The notes under the pieces are model-generated. The model did no database searches. It had not been told where the DNA came from and worked only from the letters and a program-made list of their open reading frames with translations. This document shows, in pieces, positions 32,165 through 43,796 of a stretch of DNA of 64,000 nt. The translations under genes were made by a program, and so were the position numbers. The DNA comes from Mytilinidion resinicola (Eukaryota; Ascomycota; Dothideomycetes; Mytilinidiales; Mytilinidiaceae): assembly GCF_010093595.1 (NCBI RefSeq), contig NW_022985442.1, positions 1,635,656-1,699,655 of the forward strand, in the 5' to 3' direction. The stretch's first letter is position 1. The number at the start of each line of letters is the position of its first letter.

Positions 32165-33929
32165 ATATCAGACTTTACATACGAGAAGCTGTGTTCCCAA
32201 GAAATTCGGATTCTTGTTCTATTCTAGGACCTGGAAATGATGCCGATCCTCTTGATGGCCGTCTTATCACGCGCAGCCTGAAGCACTATATCGAGGCACT
32301 TGAAGAAGAAACAACGGATGAAGACAAGGAATCTTTCGAGGCACTTTCGTACTGCTGGAGTTCTCTGAACAGGACTGCCCACTTACAACCCATGACGGCG
32401 TAATTCAGAATACAGCCTCACTCCAGCTAGCTTTCTAGCGTCTACGCCACATTGATAGAGAGCGCCTCATACGGGCTGATGGAGCATGTATCAATCAAAA
32501 CGACTTGGACGAGAGGGCCGAGCAAGTACGTCTCATGGGCGATATCTACCCCACCGCGCGCCAGACCATTGTCTTTCTCGGCAACGAAAGCGACGAGAGT
32601 TCGGCTGGTTTCGAGAGGATGATGTCGTGGTGGGAGTATTACATTGCCCCCTACGGAATCAATGGTCGAACAGTGGAAGGCACTGAAACGAGAATCGGAA
32701 TGGAACTGCCTTCTCTACCATAGAATGCGGTGCCGCCCCCACCTAGTTATTCAACTGAATGGTGGCTGCCAGCGCGCAAGATATGGCTGTGACCCTGGTT
32801 CCGAAGGATCTGGGTGGTTCAAGAGTTTGTGCTGACTAGGGATGTCGTTATTGTTTGTGGTAATGCCACACTGTCCTGGCAGCATCTCTATCTGTCCACG
32901 TTGAACCAAAACGCGACCTCGGCCGGAGATACTTGGCTTGGTGAACCCGATGTCTATGACATTGTGGTGTCTTTCTCCCCGCTTTGATCCCTTCGAATCA
33001 TGCGTCAGCAAGCGCAGTATGAAAACACCCTTCTTCTGGGCGACCTAATCAATTTCCTCCCTGGACGCTTCGCATCAGTACCGCAGGATTACTTCTTCGG
33101 GCTTCTCGGCATGGCCGCCGACTCTGATCGAGACGAGTTCCGGCCAGACTACAAATCTCCGGCAAGGAAAGTCATCTTGAGAACTGGAAGGTTTTTGCTG
33201 AGTCAAAAGGACGAACCCGAACTGTTGTCTCGCGCAGGACTCGGGGAGTTGCAAGACCTCTTCCCCCGATATGGCCTATCTCCCATAAACATCTCGCGGG
33301 CGTACCAAATTACCAAGCAGCTGGTTCCAGCGAATTCACGCCTAGGTTTGATCCGAACGACTAAGAGATCCTGATTCTCCCAGGGACTCCGATCGACGCT
33401 ATTGATCGGATCTTCCCGCTTCATACCCGAGACACGTTCCTTACAAAGAGCTACGAGGCATTCCTAAATTCAGATCTGCAGCTCGGCGGTACTGCGTTCG
33501 ACACAGCAGTCGCTTGAACCTTGGTCGCAGACAGATTCATATTCTCGGCCTCCGCTACTGGCTGTCCCGAAAACAAGACAGCCTGACGAGCAAGCAAGGC
33601 GACACGTTGCCGAACTGTTTCCAGATGCTTCAACCGAAGCTATTCAAGACGCTAGGCTCCCGTTCAATAATTCCTACAGCTTTATGAGGGATAGGCATGA
33701 TCTGGTTCCTTGCGTGACTGCGGCGAGTATGCTGAGCATGGTGTCGAAGTTCTGTCAGGCAGGCGATCAGGTTTGGGTCATTGCGGGGTGTCCTTGTCCG
33801 ATTGTGCTTCGTCCGAGCGAAAGGAAGCTGGGATGCTTTAAGGTTCTGGCGAGCGCTTATGTTTTTGGGGTTGTGTATGGAGAGGCTCTGGAAGGTGGTG
33901 TGGGCTTGAGGGAAGTGAGATTGGACTAG
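32165..33929 (+). pseudogene. Heterokaryon-incompatibility (HET) domain protein, RIP-like stops and frameshifts
   Basis: HET-domain motifs appear in order: TYEKLCSQEIRILVL (32176), ESFEALSYCW (32328), RLIRADGACINQND (32462), ERAEQVRLMGDIYPTARQTI (32512), WFRRIWVVQEFVL (32796) and PQDYFFGLLGMAAD (33082). After early frame changes near 32220 and 32388, one frame runs from 32388 to 33374 interrupted only by TAG 32436, TAG 32721, TGA 32790 and TGA 32985. Each is one C-to-T change from CAG or CGA. A further shift lies near 33340, and the C-terminal part (33684-33929, GDQVWVIAGCPCPIVLRP) is again in a separate frame. No start codon is present. HET proteins trigger growth arrest or death after contact between incompatible strains; this copy is inactive. 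Confidence 0.88.
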
Positions 33930-34280
33930 CGAAGTTTAGTAGAGGGCCTCGTTCATACCGGGAGGATCAAGATTGGACTTAGACGAAGGCTTTGGATCGA
34001 TGGAAGGAGGAGGATCAACAGCATTGGTTTCGGAAAAGAATGGTTGAGGAAAGGCTGGAAAATTGCAGCATATGTCGACAATGGCAATTGCTGTGGCGGA
34101 GATGCTGGCACTTGGTCAAGTTTGGTGGGAATGAGCGTTATAGCAGCGAAGGTAGCCGGCAGCTCCAGGATTGGAAGGTACGTTCCATCGTTAATGTACT
34201 GGAGCTCACAGTTCCGATACAGAGATGATAGACACGGGTAATGCAGGCGGAGATGAGCACCATCATTATTCAACATACAC
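33930..34280. other. Spacer between HET pseudogene and tandem repeat
   Basis: Mixed sequence. The overlapping short frames on both strands (33953-34450 minus, 33992-34241 plus) show no recognisable product. I see nothing else in it. Confidence 0.4.
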
Positions 34281-34700
34281 GCCGCCACTTCCCATCCCAC
34301 TCTCTCCATAACGGCATCCTCACTGGCTTGTTGACACCACTCCCCCCGACCGCACTCCCGCTGTCCATTTGAGAGTGAACCAAAGGGTTTTGATCCCGCT
34401 CCCTCTCCATCTCTCCATGAGATCTTGGTACCGTTTGGTTGATCCCACAAGCTTCCGACAATCTTTCCCTCTTCATCAGGACGTTAACTCTCGCTTTTTG
34501 ATCCCACGCCTCTCCACCTCTCCATAAGACCTTTGTAATGTCTGGTTGATCCTACCAGCCTCCAACGGTCTCACCCTCCCCATCGGCAGCAATGGCTTCT
34601 TGTTTTGACCCACACCCTCCTCGCCTCTCCATGCAACTTTTGTGACGCCTCAGTTGATCCCACATCCCTCCATCTCTCCATTTTGTCCTGTCCATTGATG
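34281..34700 (+). repeat. Imperfect tandem repeat, about 107-bp unit, four copies
   Basis: Units start at about 34281, 34388, 34496 and 34603, with spacings of 107-108 bp. Each begins with a ttttgatccc-like block followed by cctctccacctctccat, and has a second ttgatccca block about 53 bp in, so the ancestral unit may have been about 53 bp. Copies are diverged by many substitutions. There is no consistent open frame, so it looks non-coding (an old minisatellite). Confidence 0.7.
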
Positions 34701-35226
34701 TTTGAATACCATACCCACCACACATCAGCGAATCCTGGCAAACTTTTTGATGTCCAGTGTCAAATCTCTGAAGAAGAAAGCGTTTGCGAGCTCGACGGTG
34801 GGAGATTTATACCCCCGCCATGCTGAGAAGCACGTGGATGTCACGTGAGCCACGTGCGCTTAGACCTCCTGATCTCGGGGTCTGGGGCGTACAGTAATAT
34901 GCCACAGTCCGGAGAATATGTCTACCTACCAAAAGCTGAGTTAGGTTAAAAAAAAATGGGGATGTGCAAGCTTGAAGCATGACGCTCGTTGCGGACTAAA
35001 GAGAGTCGTTACTCAATATATCTATCTACACCAACGGCCTTGCTCGAACTCAGCAGAAGAAAGTCGTTCCGACACTCAGAAAGGCCCAAGTCGCCAAACA
35101 CTACCCATGCTCGCCATCCCATCCCACCCCATCTCCATCCTCATTCCCACGCTCTGCTTGCCCCCTCCAACCATCAAGCCACTCGATCCCAATTTCTACG
35201 TCCCCTAGGGACCTTAAAGCTCCCCT
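34701..35226. other. Intergenic region at the 3' side of the MFS transporter
   Basis: Lies downstream of the MFS stop at 35227 (minus strand). A run of nine A at about 34949 and a C-rich tract (35110-35220) are the only features. Two CACGTG sites occur at about 34831 and 34851. Confidence 0.4.
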
Positions 35227-37008
35227 CTAGACACCAATCTCCTTACCCTCCTCTCCAGCTCCCATCCCCTCGCTTCCCCCCTCCTCCCCCATCCCACTAT
35301 CCACCTCCACCTCCACTTCCACCTTCCCCATCCCCACCTGCCCCGCCGCCCTCGGAATCCTCACCGCCACCACACAAACTGCAAACCCGACCCCCGCACT
35401 CGCCGTCGCCAGCCAAAACACCGCCCGATACGCCCCCAGCTGCCCACCCCCGACCTGCGAAAACACGACATGCGCCAAGCCCAGCGAGAACGCAATCGCC
35501 AGATTCACGAGGCTTGAGCAGACGGCGCCCGCGACGCCCTGGAACTCGAGCGGCTGCGACGACGTCAGAAACACGGTGGAGATGGTGAAGGTGAGGTCGA
35601 GGCCGAGCGCGGCGCAGACCATGGCGGGGAAGACGAGGGGCCAGTACGAGGCCGTGGGCGTGACGAAGGCGAAGAGGAGGGGCGTCAGGATCCAGGCAAG
35701 CCCGGAGAAGAGGAGGAGGAGTGTGAGGGGGATGCGGTGCATGATGAGCCCGGCGAGGAGGGAGATGAGGATGCCGACGAGGCCGAGCGGGGTGAAGTAG
35801 AGGAGGAGGGTGAGCGGGGGGGTGGCGGCGATGGTTTGGAGGCTGGGGGCGGGGGAGTTAGATTTGGGAGGATGGAAGGGGGGGAGGGGAGGGGCTTACT
35901 AGAAGGTGGCGTAGAAGAGGAAGATGCCGAAGGCACCGTAGAAGAAGAGGCAGGCGAGGATGAAGGGGATTGTGGAGGGGTTGGCGAAGAAGCGTTTTGG
36001 TAGGAGGGGGCTTGCGGCGACTTTGAGCTCGATGTAGACGGAGATGCAGAGTAGAAGTAAGCCGATGCCGAGTGGGACTAGAGTGTGCCAGGAGAAGTAT
36101 CCGTGGGAGTAGTCGGACCCGGTAGAAAGTGAGTAGGTGATTAGTAGGAGCCCGGAGAAAATTGTGAAAGAACCCCACCAGTCCATTCCGATCTTGCAGG
36201 GAAGTGGGTCGCGACATGCTTGAGGGCTGGTTAGAATTGTCGCTAGTATGACCACGAATGACAGTAATGCAGCAGTCCAGAAATACCACTGCCAACGATG
36301 GAAGTTTGCGGAAAGCGTCCCACTGGCTACTCCAGCAAAGAAACCAAAAGGAGCACAGGCACCGAAGATACCCAACACAATGTTTCTCCGCCTTCCGGCT
36401 TTATAGATTGCCCCAATCATGGCCAAACTAGCTGGTTGAATGGCCGCAAGCGCAAAACCATGCATGGCGCGGCATATCGCAAAAATGACCGTATTTTTGC
36501 AAAACCCGGCGACGATAGTCCAGACGAGTATCCAGATCATTCCGAAGATGAAGACAGGGTAGCCTCCATGGATATCGGCAGCGCGTGCGAACGGAAGAGT
36601 TGCAGAAGCGACGATGACGCTATGGATACACGATGCCCAGGCCATACTCGTGGTTGAAGAGTGAAAGTCTTCTGCCACGGAATTGAAAATTTGCCCAGCG
36701 CCGGTCAAGAGATATTCCTGCTCGAGATGTCAGGAAATATGAACGTATTGCTCCGGGAAATTATTCACAGCAAGGGCTTGCGATCCACAAACTGCAAAGC
36801 AGAACCCAACTTCAGCCAACGAAGAGTCGAACGGTTTTTTCGGTGGTAAGTCGGCATCACTTAGGTGAGTACTCGATGCTTCTTCGTCCCAGGTAGGTGC
36901 TGTAGGCGACGTCTCGCTGGTGGGCTTTCTGGACCATTCCTTGACAGAGCCTCCTAATCTGGAGAGTCTGGCACAAATCGGCCTATACCGGGGTATGGAA
37001 AATGACAT
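35227..37008 (-). CDS. MFS transporter, DHA2-like (14 TM)
   Basis: Exons 37008-36769, 36717-35900 and 35842-35227 join in phase to 557 residues. Intron 1 (51 nt) is placed by its CTGAC branch site and because it joins FCFAVCGSQALA to EYLLTGAGQIF within TM1. After a 70-residue cytosolic tail there are about 14 hydrophobic segments. The motif A region is altered (ARAADIHGGYP), the loop CRAMHGFALAAIQPASLAM matches MFS TM4, and FLFYATFYLQTI matches the conserved YLQ segment of fungal DHA2 proteins. The family exports drugs, toxins or siderophores, or moves other solutes with protons. No biosynthetic gene lies beside it, so the substrate is unknown. The last 35 residues are acidic and Gly-rich. 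Confidence 0.87.
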
Positions 37009-38499
37009 TTGGGAGGATTCTGGAGAATGAGAACGTTGGGAATAAAGAGGGTCGTTTTTTTCTGCTAACAGGAAGCATTTGACGTAAGTACCCTTTGCGC
37101 AAGAAAATATCGGTAAAGACGGTCAGGCCCGATCCGACATATTGGGTATCCATAGTGACAGGTGATACAAGTGGAAGCATGCTCAGGTACAAGTCAAGTT
37201 GTGACGTGCATCAAAGATATCGAAGAGCCGAATGCTTCTACCCGCGTGCTTGTTGCAAGTGCCGGCGGGAACGGATGGTCTCTGTAGTTGTATAATCAAA
37301 ACTAGTAGAGCGGGAGTAGTCTAGTACTTCACATAGAGTGAGTGCAACGTGAGTATTGTTCGGAAAGCGGACATTTGAAGGGCACGAAGAGGGAAGTTGA
37401 ACGTCCGAGATGTGCTAATGCTTGCCATAAATGCGACCTAAGAAATGAGGAGAGTATGGTGTATCCGGCCATCCCGAGTGATGTTTCCATTGTTTTCCAT
37501 GGTATTGAGGCAGAGATGTAAAGTTTTATTCGGCCTTTTTTCCGAGGACATACTCGTACGCTCTTGACGAAGCGAAGGGCAAGATGACTTGATGTGCGAA
37601 CGAGTTTTATAGGATAAGTAACATTACCATGCCACACTTTTATTGAATTTTTCATACACGCGTCAGAGTTTGCAGTTTTAGTTGCGGTGGGCCGTTTCCT
37701 CCGATCGTCCGCGGGAAGGTGGTCTGGTCAGCCACCCTTCTCCGGAGCCGTGTGACGGCGTTGCGATAGACAGAGCCAGCAGCGCGGTCGTAGTGTTTGC
37801 TCTACCGAATGAAAGATCCACGTGAGATGACTTCTGCTGTTATGATGGCGAGATGGGTTAAGGCTGATGAAGGGCGTCGGAGGTTGTGGTGGCCACCGGG
37901 AAGAGTGGAGGTTTGGCCCGACGAATCAGAGAGCGCGTTGCCCACAACACTAAGACTCTTTGTCACAATTTCACTAACACCATACGGCATGCGCTAGAGT
38001 TACAGCGTGGGCTCGGTATGTCCAAGTGCGGCTGCAACATTTCTCTGCTTCCGCTCTTGCTACAGCGACTGCACATTCCAAGGCTCGACGGTGACGATCA
38101 CAGCATCTTGACCGTTGCGTTGCGGCGGCTACTTATCCTCCCGTTTCCGCAGTCTATCTGGTGTCTCGCTATGAATACATAGTCAAGTGGCTGAAGAATC
38201 TGCCGTGGAACGAAGCTGCCGTCGAGCCTTATCAGTATGTTTCACAGGTGTATGCCAATCTCTTGAGTGGCGTGGTACATCAAGACTCCCGTGCGCACAG
38301 CACCATGCTGAACAAATAAACTTCAAGCGAGCAATCGAATGCAGATCTATAATGCTATCATTGCTCTAGTGATGTTCCATTACCGCTCAAACAAATGAAG
38401 ACTTTCCACAACGCCCAAAACGCCGAAAGCACCAAATTCCTCGTGAGACTCTAAGCTCCTCGCCCATCTATGATTACGCCATAACAATCAACCACCGTA
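37009..38499. other. Intergenic region upstream of the MFS transporter
   Basis: 1.5 kb between the MFS start (37008, minus) and the RTA1-like stop (38500, minus). Only short frames with no recognisable product are present. It holds the MFS promoter; no repeat or RNA gene was recognised. Confidence 0.45.
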
Positions 38500-39780
38500 T
38501 CAAACGGGCGGCCCGGAGTAGTATCCTAAGTTGTCTCCAGAATTGTCCCTCGAATGGTCCCTCGAGTGGTTGGGGGAGCTATATCCGTCTCTCAAGAACC
38601 TGTTTTCGTGCGGTACCTCGAGCTCCACGTCGTTCGTAAGGTTCTGTGAGCTGTACCCGCCGAGGGGCGAGTACTCGGTTCCATACCCAAGCTTGCCAGA
38701 CTTCCCTGCCGCTTTCATGGCCTTCTTAGTTTCCTTGTTCTCCTTCTTCATCTGCTTCTTCTCTTTGCGAGATGGCAACTCGCTTTCGGGTCCCTTGAGA
38801 ACCATGCCGGGGTGGATCACACTGAGAATGGTAATGGCTAGCAGCATGGGTGATGCGTCCAGGGCCAAAGGATAGACTTCATGGTATGGGAGAGGATTTG
38901 ATTCGGTCATACCACGAGAGAATTCGATGAGGCGGAAGATAATGCGCATCTAGTTGAAACATTAGCTAATGTCTCAAGGCGTAACTCAGGGAGTTGACTC
39001 ACGGTAATCAAAGCCAAGGCTGCATAAAGGGCTCCGGTGAGCAACAACCACTTTCGAGTCCTAGGTATCATCGCCGACTTCTCGAGTCGCATCATCTCGA
39101 TCTGGAATCGGACAATGAGGATGGTGAACAAAACGATGAAGATCTCTTGCACGCCCACTCCGGTCATGTAGACGTTCTTTCCGAGCTTCTGTTGGTTGGC
39201 AGACGCGCTCGGTTGGAGCATAGTGCCTCCGATGCCTTGGACAATGAAGGAGAAGATATCCAGCCAGACGAAGTATTTCCCAATAGACATTGCTTTGATT
39301 TTCCATATCTTCCTCTCAGGATGGAAGGTCCAGATAAGACGTCCCGCGGTCATGTAGACATAAGCGTTGATCCCTGTGCAATGCAAAGTCAGCAACGGCT
39401 CGAAGGTGACTATCTGGGAATAACCTACATAGTGGAGCGAGTAACAGAAGGAGCTGATTGATCAAAGCGAGAGCTCCAGATTGCTGGTTGTGGGAGCCCA
39501 GTGCTCGTGTGACGAAGGATCCCAACTCCCAGGAACATCCCATAATCATGACCCAGCAGAATCCCTTCTTGAAGAGGAAAGCTTGTGTGACCTGGACTGC
39601 TGTGACGATGGCGAATAGCACAGAGAAGGCGATGGCGGCGGTGAAGCTTGGGCTAAACGCATAGTTTGCATTGCAGGCGGTAGGGTCGACATAGCCGTAC
39701 TTGCCGGGTACTGCTGTTGTACAAGACGGGGTAGCTGTGGAAGTTGTCCTGGTTGCGATGTGGGAGATTGTGGAAGTCAT
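38500..39780 (-). CDS. RTA1-like seven-TM protein (lipid-translocating exporter family)
   Basis: Exons 39780-39429, 39373-39003 and 38949-38500 join in phase to 390 residues. The ATG at 39780 is the first in the frame; the open frame upstream of it has no ATG. The protein has a short extracellular N-terminus (KYGYVDPTACNANYAFSP), then seven hydrophobic segments with RTA1 family landmarks: QAFLFKKGFCWVMIMGCSWELGS, LLLLLAPLWINAYVYMTAGRLIW, FVWLDIFSFIVQGIGGTM and RIIFRLIEFSRGM. The cytosolic C-terminus is Lys/Glu-rich, then Ser/Asn-rich with SRDHSRDNSGDN. RTA1/RSB1-type proteins are linked to resistance to toxic lipids and sterol stress at the plasma membrane. The substrate of this member is unknown. 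Confidence 0.88.
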
Positions 39781-40922
39781 GGCGATGGGCGTTATGAGTG
39801 TTGATTGGAAGATGAGATGGCAGAATGAATGACGATTGTGAGACAAAATGGTAGAATGAGATGATGCAGTGATTTGATGTTGAACAAAGTGACGAGGTCA
39901 GACGCTATATATCTACAAAGCTCCCTGGACCCATGAGGATTAAAGATAGCTACACGTCGACACGAGGAGCTCAGCCTTGGTGCACCTTGCCGATGTACGT
40001 AGCTGATCCCGGGCATGAGATTAAGCATGTTGCCCTTAAGGTTCAGATGAAGCAGCGGAGAACGGTGAAGCAAGAGATAGGACCCACGGCGTGCTTAAGA
40101 TCCGACACAAATTGAGCGAGCGGACGAATCACAGAGCAGCGCCTCAGTGCACTGGCCACTCAAAGCTAAAAGTGGAGCGGGGATGCTACAGGATCAACGT
40201 CGCCTAATTCCCAAATAGGGGCTAAGCTGCGATGCATCTTCGCACATCTTCGCCGGGCAAGACTTCGGGAGCGCGGCTGTGAGGGCAGAGCTTGACTGCG
40301 GTGCTGGGTAGCTTCAGTCTTGGGCGACTGTCATTCGCCCGCTCGCTTCTCGGGTGTCGGTTGATTTGAGACGCAGTCGTGACGAGGTCCTGTGTGGCTC
40401 AGCCCTATCTCAGCCTGGGAGCGCCGACTCCGAGTCGCAGTAAGCAGGGCAGTTTTCATCACACCGAAAACTGCGCCTAATGTCGCGAAAAATGGTTAAA
40501 ACCTGCAAATACGCGGCTGTGTCAAAGTCAATTCAGCTGGGGCACCAGCCTTGAGGAGTAAAAGCCAGCCTCGGCCACTAGAGCAAGCCGCCGTGACTAC
40601 TTGGGGTGCTTTGATGCAATTTCAGAAATTTGAATCAGAAAGAAGCTCTTCCCCTTGGGCTATGAGAAATCCCATTGAAGCACTTCAAGCAGTGGTAGAC
40701 AGCTGTACACACGGCGGCACGAGACAGAGTGCTTGACGCGTGTGCCACTGTCCTCACGCCCAGCATGAAGGGGCTCTCCTGCTGGCATGGCATGTTGATG
40801 AAGTCTGCATCCTCAGGCATTTGAGGAAGTTCGGCAGTCATGGTGAGAGCCACGCCTACTATCAGGCTGTTGAGTGCTGACAAGAATGTGATAATAGAAC
40901 AAGGAGCCGAGATGGCGGCATT

Positions 40923-41110
40923 ATGAGTCTATCACGTAGACATCTGCCGGCGATGACATGTACAAAAGTAGCAGCCGGCCAAAGAGCTGAGTTCGCGACA
41001 CCATGAGTCTGTCACGAACTACGAAGGTGGGAGGCGGTCAAAGAGCCGAGTTCGCAAGCCATGAGTCTGTCACGAATTACGACGGTGAAAGGCGGTCAAA
41101 GAGCCGCACG
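40923..41110 (+). repeat. Three imperfect tandem units starting atgagtct
   Basis: The block atgagtctgtcacga starts at 40923 (as atgagtctatcacg), 41003 and 41061. Each is followed by a ggcggtcaaagagccgagttcgc-type block, so units are 80, 58 and about 50 bp. The last two copies are most similar. The unit carries palindrome-like tgagtct/tcacg words that could be factor sites, but nothing proves it. Confidence 0.65.
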
Positions 41111-42439
41111 TTGGCTTTGTTCCACGCAACTGGTACCCGGAATTCGTCTTGGCGATGGTTGAACAGCGTCAGGCATCATTCCGGGGTTGGTGAGGCCGCG
41201 ATGAGGATGCATGAAGGGTGCAGGAAGATGCATGACGACTGCCAAAAGCGCGCAGGAAGAGGCGGCTGAGTAAGATCACAGTCCCCCCAAAGCCCTCACG
41301 GCGGTCAAGCATCCCGGCCTGTTGTCGCAGCGAGCCGTCCCGGGTCCCAGCCCTGACACAGGCGACAAGGCTTCCCCGCATCGCCCACTCTTCGCCTGCC
41401 CGTGGTGGTGAGTCTTTCTCGCACGATCGCCGTCTCCTTTGTCCCCTTTCCAGCACTCCAGCGTGCGTTGACGTAAGAGCATGCCACCGCCACCCCGCAA
41501 CGTCGAGTCTTCTTCGACGTCTGCTTGTCCACGCCACTATGCATCCAGCCGACTCGGGCACTCCAGCCTCACGTCCGACAGCAGTGGTGGACGGCCAAGA
41601 GGGGTGCGAAGGCAGGCCAACGATGCACCAAGACAGACGCCACGGAGCCCTCCCGGTGAAGCTACTCAGACAGCGACAGACTGGAGGAAAAGTCTGCGCG
41701 CAATCGCCCAAGTTGGGCCAGCGTGAGTGGTCTGATGTGCGCCCCCGCAGGTCGTCTAGGGGAGTTGAGGCCTTTTCCTTCAGCAATCAGGGGAGCGCAC
41801 CGCCCTGGACGCTGCATCCGCAACCACAATTCGACATGGAGTGCGCCCCACGACGCAGCCTCGTGGCCGTTGCGTGACGCCTGGCCTCTGAAGGCGACGG
41901 GGCGCGCGCCGTCGACCTCACCAGGGCCTCGGGTGTTGGCACTAGGCTTGTTCTGCTTACCCTCCCCTCCCTCGCCGTCCTGCGCACCACTGTTCACCGC
42001 GAGTTAGATCTTGCTCCTCCATCCCGACTTCGCGGTGCATCGGAGCCTTACCCCGTGCAAAGGTACGCTGGTGCCGGGTATGTATGGCCCCTACTCCGCG
42101 TTTTTGCTCTCTTTCTGGGTCCTCCACACTCGACCTGCCCGTCTCTCACTAGACTGCATGCCAAACACCACCTCGTGGTGCGCCACCTTTGATCCTGCTG
42201 CTACTGTCGAGTACGGCCACATGGCGTAGAGTGCGCCCGTGAGATTTTAACCATTCCATACATTATAACTCGTGGATGGCTCGCACGCGGGCCTTCGCTG
42301 TCTTGTCGCATACCGTCCGCCCGGATCTCAGCCTGACCTCCGCCTCCAACTTGCACATCAAGCATTGATCCAGTTCTACGGTTGCGGTACATCAGATCAC
42401 AGAACGACTCTGGGTTTAGCATCGTAATAGACATTCTCT

Positions 42440-42445
42440 ATGTGA
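42440..42445 (+). promoter_or_regulatory. Start-stop element (ATGTGA) upstream of the membrane-protein gene
   Basis: ATG directly followed by TGA, 35 bases before the start codon at 42475, with no other ATG between. Start-stop elements can stall ribosomes if they lie in the leader. The transcription start is not known. Confidence 0.35.
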
Positions 42446-42474
42446 AGACATCTGCGCGCAGTCCGCTCTCAATC

Positions 42475-43796
42475 ATGGCTCCTTCCAACTTTTTCTCCCC
42501 CGTGGCAAAGCGCACTCCTTCCACCGGCGAGGCTGCACCAACGCGCTCTGGTTTGACCCTCGATGGCAGCATCCTCGAGGCTTGGGCCGAAGGGTACAAT
42601 GTTGGCTCTCTCATCATCCTCATCCTCATCGTCTTCTGCAACTACCGTGCTAAAGTGATGCTGCACAAGCTCATTCTGCTCGAGGTACTACACCTTACCA
42701 TGGATATGGAACAACATGCTAAACTTATTGTAGCTGGTTCTTGCACTATGGCATGGCACGTTTATTTTTGCCCAAGATCCATACTATGGATGGTATGTGA
42801 CTCACTACACACTACGGATTGAGCCAAGGCTGATACTTCACTCTCCAGGTATCTAAGCGCAACCGCAACCTTATTGTTCCTCTCATACTTCTTACACAAC
42901 ATAATCTCCTGGCTGAAGATTCGTCCCTTCTTGCCTCGCTGGGGCAGCAGAGTATTCATTGGGACCCTGATTGCGGTCCAGCCGTTTTGGATCGTCGAGT
43001 GCTGGTCCAACTGGGAATACTTCAATGGACTCGGCATCAGAGTCAACGTCAGCACCCGGCCATGGGAAGCTCTTGCCCGCGATCCATGGTGGATTTTCAC
43101 AACATGGAAGCTGATTGATGCCATCAAGAAGACATATGGATTCAAGATCTGGGGACTTATCAAAATCAGCCCTCGCTTCGGAGTTATGATAGGGTGTATG
43201 GCGCTATCCATCGTCTTCCTCTTGACGGACGTCATTGTTACGGCTCTACACATCACGCACAACGCAGGCATCAATCCATACTGGCGTGTTAGTATCCTTT
43301 TTCTTTCGTATTGATCACAGCTGCTGACTGATAATCCAAGTTCGCGTTGGTATTCAAGTGTGCCTCTGATACGATTTTCCTAGACGACTTCAAATCCGTC
43401 CTCGATGACATTGTTGCTCGCTCCTTTAGCAACACAGGCGGTCGCGTGAGCACGGCTCCACGCAGGAAGAACACGGACCCCAATTTCCCAGAATTTATCG
43501 AGTGCGGACCTGTTACTACCAGCATCTCGTCTCCGTCTGGCATGCCTGTGCGATCCCGGTCGATCAACCCGTTCTCTAATAGAGATCAGCGCATAAGCCA
43601 TCCCAAGATCCACGTTCAACAGGAGACTACTGTAACGGTTTCAAAGCCGGGATCGCGTAAACCGAGTACCGACAGCTTTGACAGCAACCGTGACATTCTC
43701 TCTAGACCATCTGCGGCCATATCTCCTAGCCACGACGATCTTAACCGGTCCATTTCATGGCCAAGAAATCATGCTGCTTCTATTTCGGAAGTCTGA
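42475..43796 (+). CDS. Conserved multi-pass membrane protein, unknown function
   Basis: Exons 42475-42684, 42734-42792, 42849-43287 and 43341-43796 join in phase to 387 residues. The first ATG in frame is 42475 (MAPSNFFSPVAKR). Hydrophobic segments include VGSLIILILIVFCNY, LVLALWHGTFIFAQD, a long one around LSATATLLFLSYFLHNII, VFIGTLIAVQPFWIVECW and VMIGCMALSIVFLLTDVIVT; about six or seven TMs in total. After the last one, WRFALVFKCASDTIFLDDFKSVLD looks strongly conserved in type, followed by a 120-residue Ser/Pro-rich cytosolic tail. It resembles fungal integral membrane proteins without assigned function. The long cytosolic tail suggests a sensor or scaffold, but this is a guess. Confidence 0.8.

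Larger units (their letters stand above)
39781..42474. other. 2.7-kb divergent intergenic region
   Basis: Promoter region for both the RTA1-like gene (minus) and the membrane-protein gene at 42475 (plus). It contains the tandem repeat at 40923-41110. The part from about 41270 to 42240 is clearly GC-rich with overlapping open frames on both strands that have no family resemblance; I read it as promoter and leader sequence, as before CDC24. A start-stop upstream ORF lies at 42440-42445. A very divergent gene cannot be excluded. Confidence 0.45.

Noticed and set aside
36718..36746. A 29-bp intron (gttcat to gagcag) in the MFS gene
   Set aside because: Too short for a fungal intron; a 51-bp intron from 36768 with a branch site gives continuous TM1.
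41169..41997. Long GC-rich open frames on both strands as a possible gene
   Set aside because: Overlapping frames on both strands with Arg/Gly/Ser-rich, family-less products are typical of GC-rich promoter DNA; the same pattern appears before CDC24.
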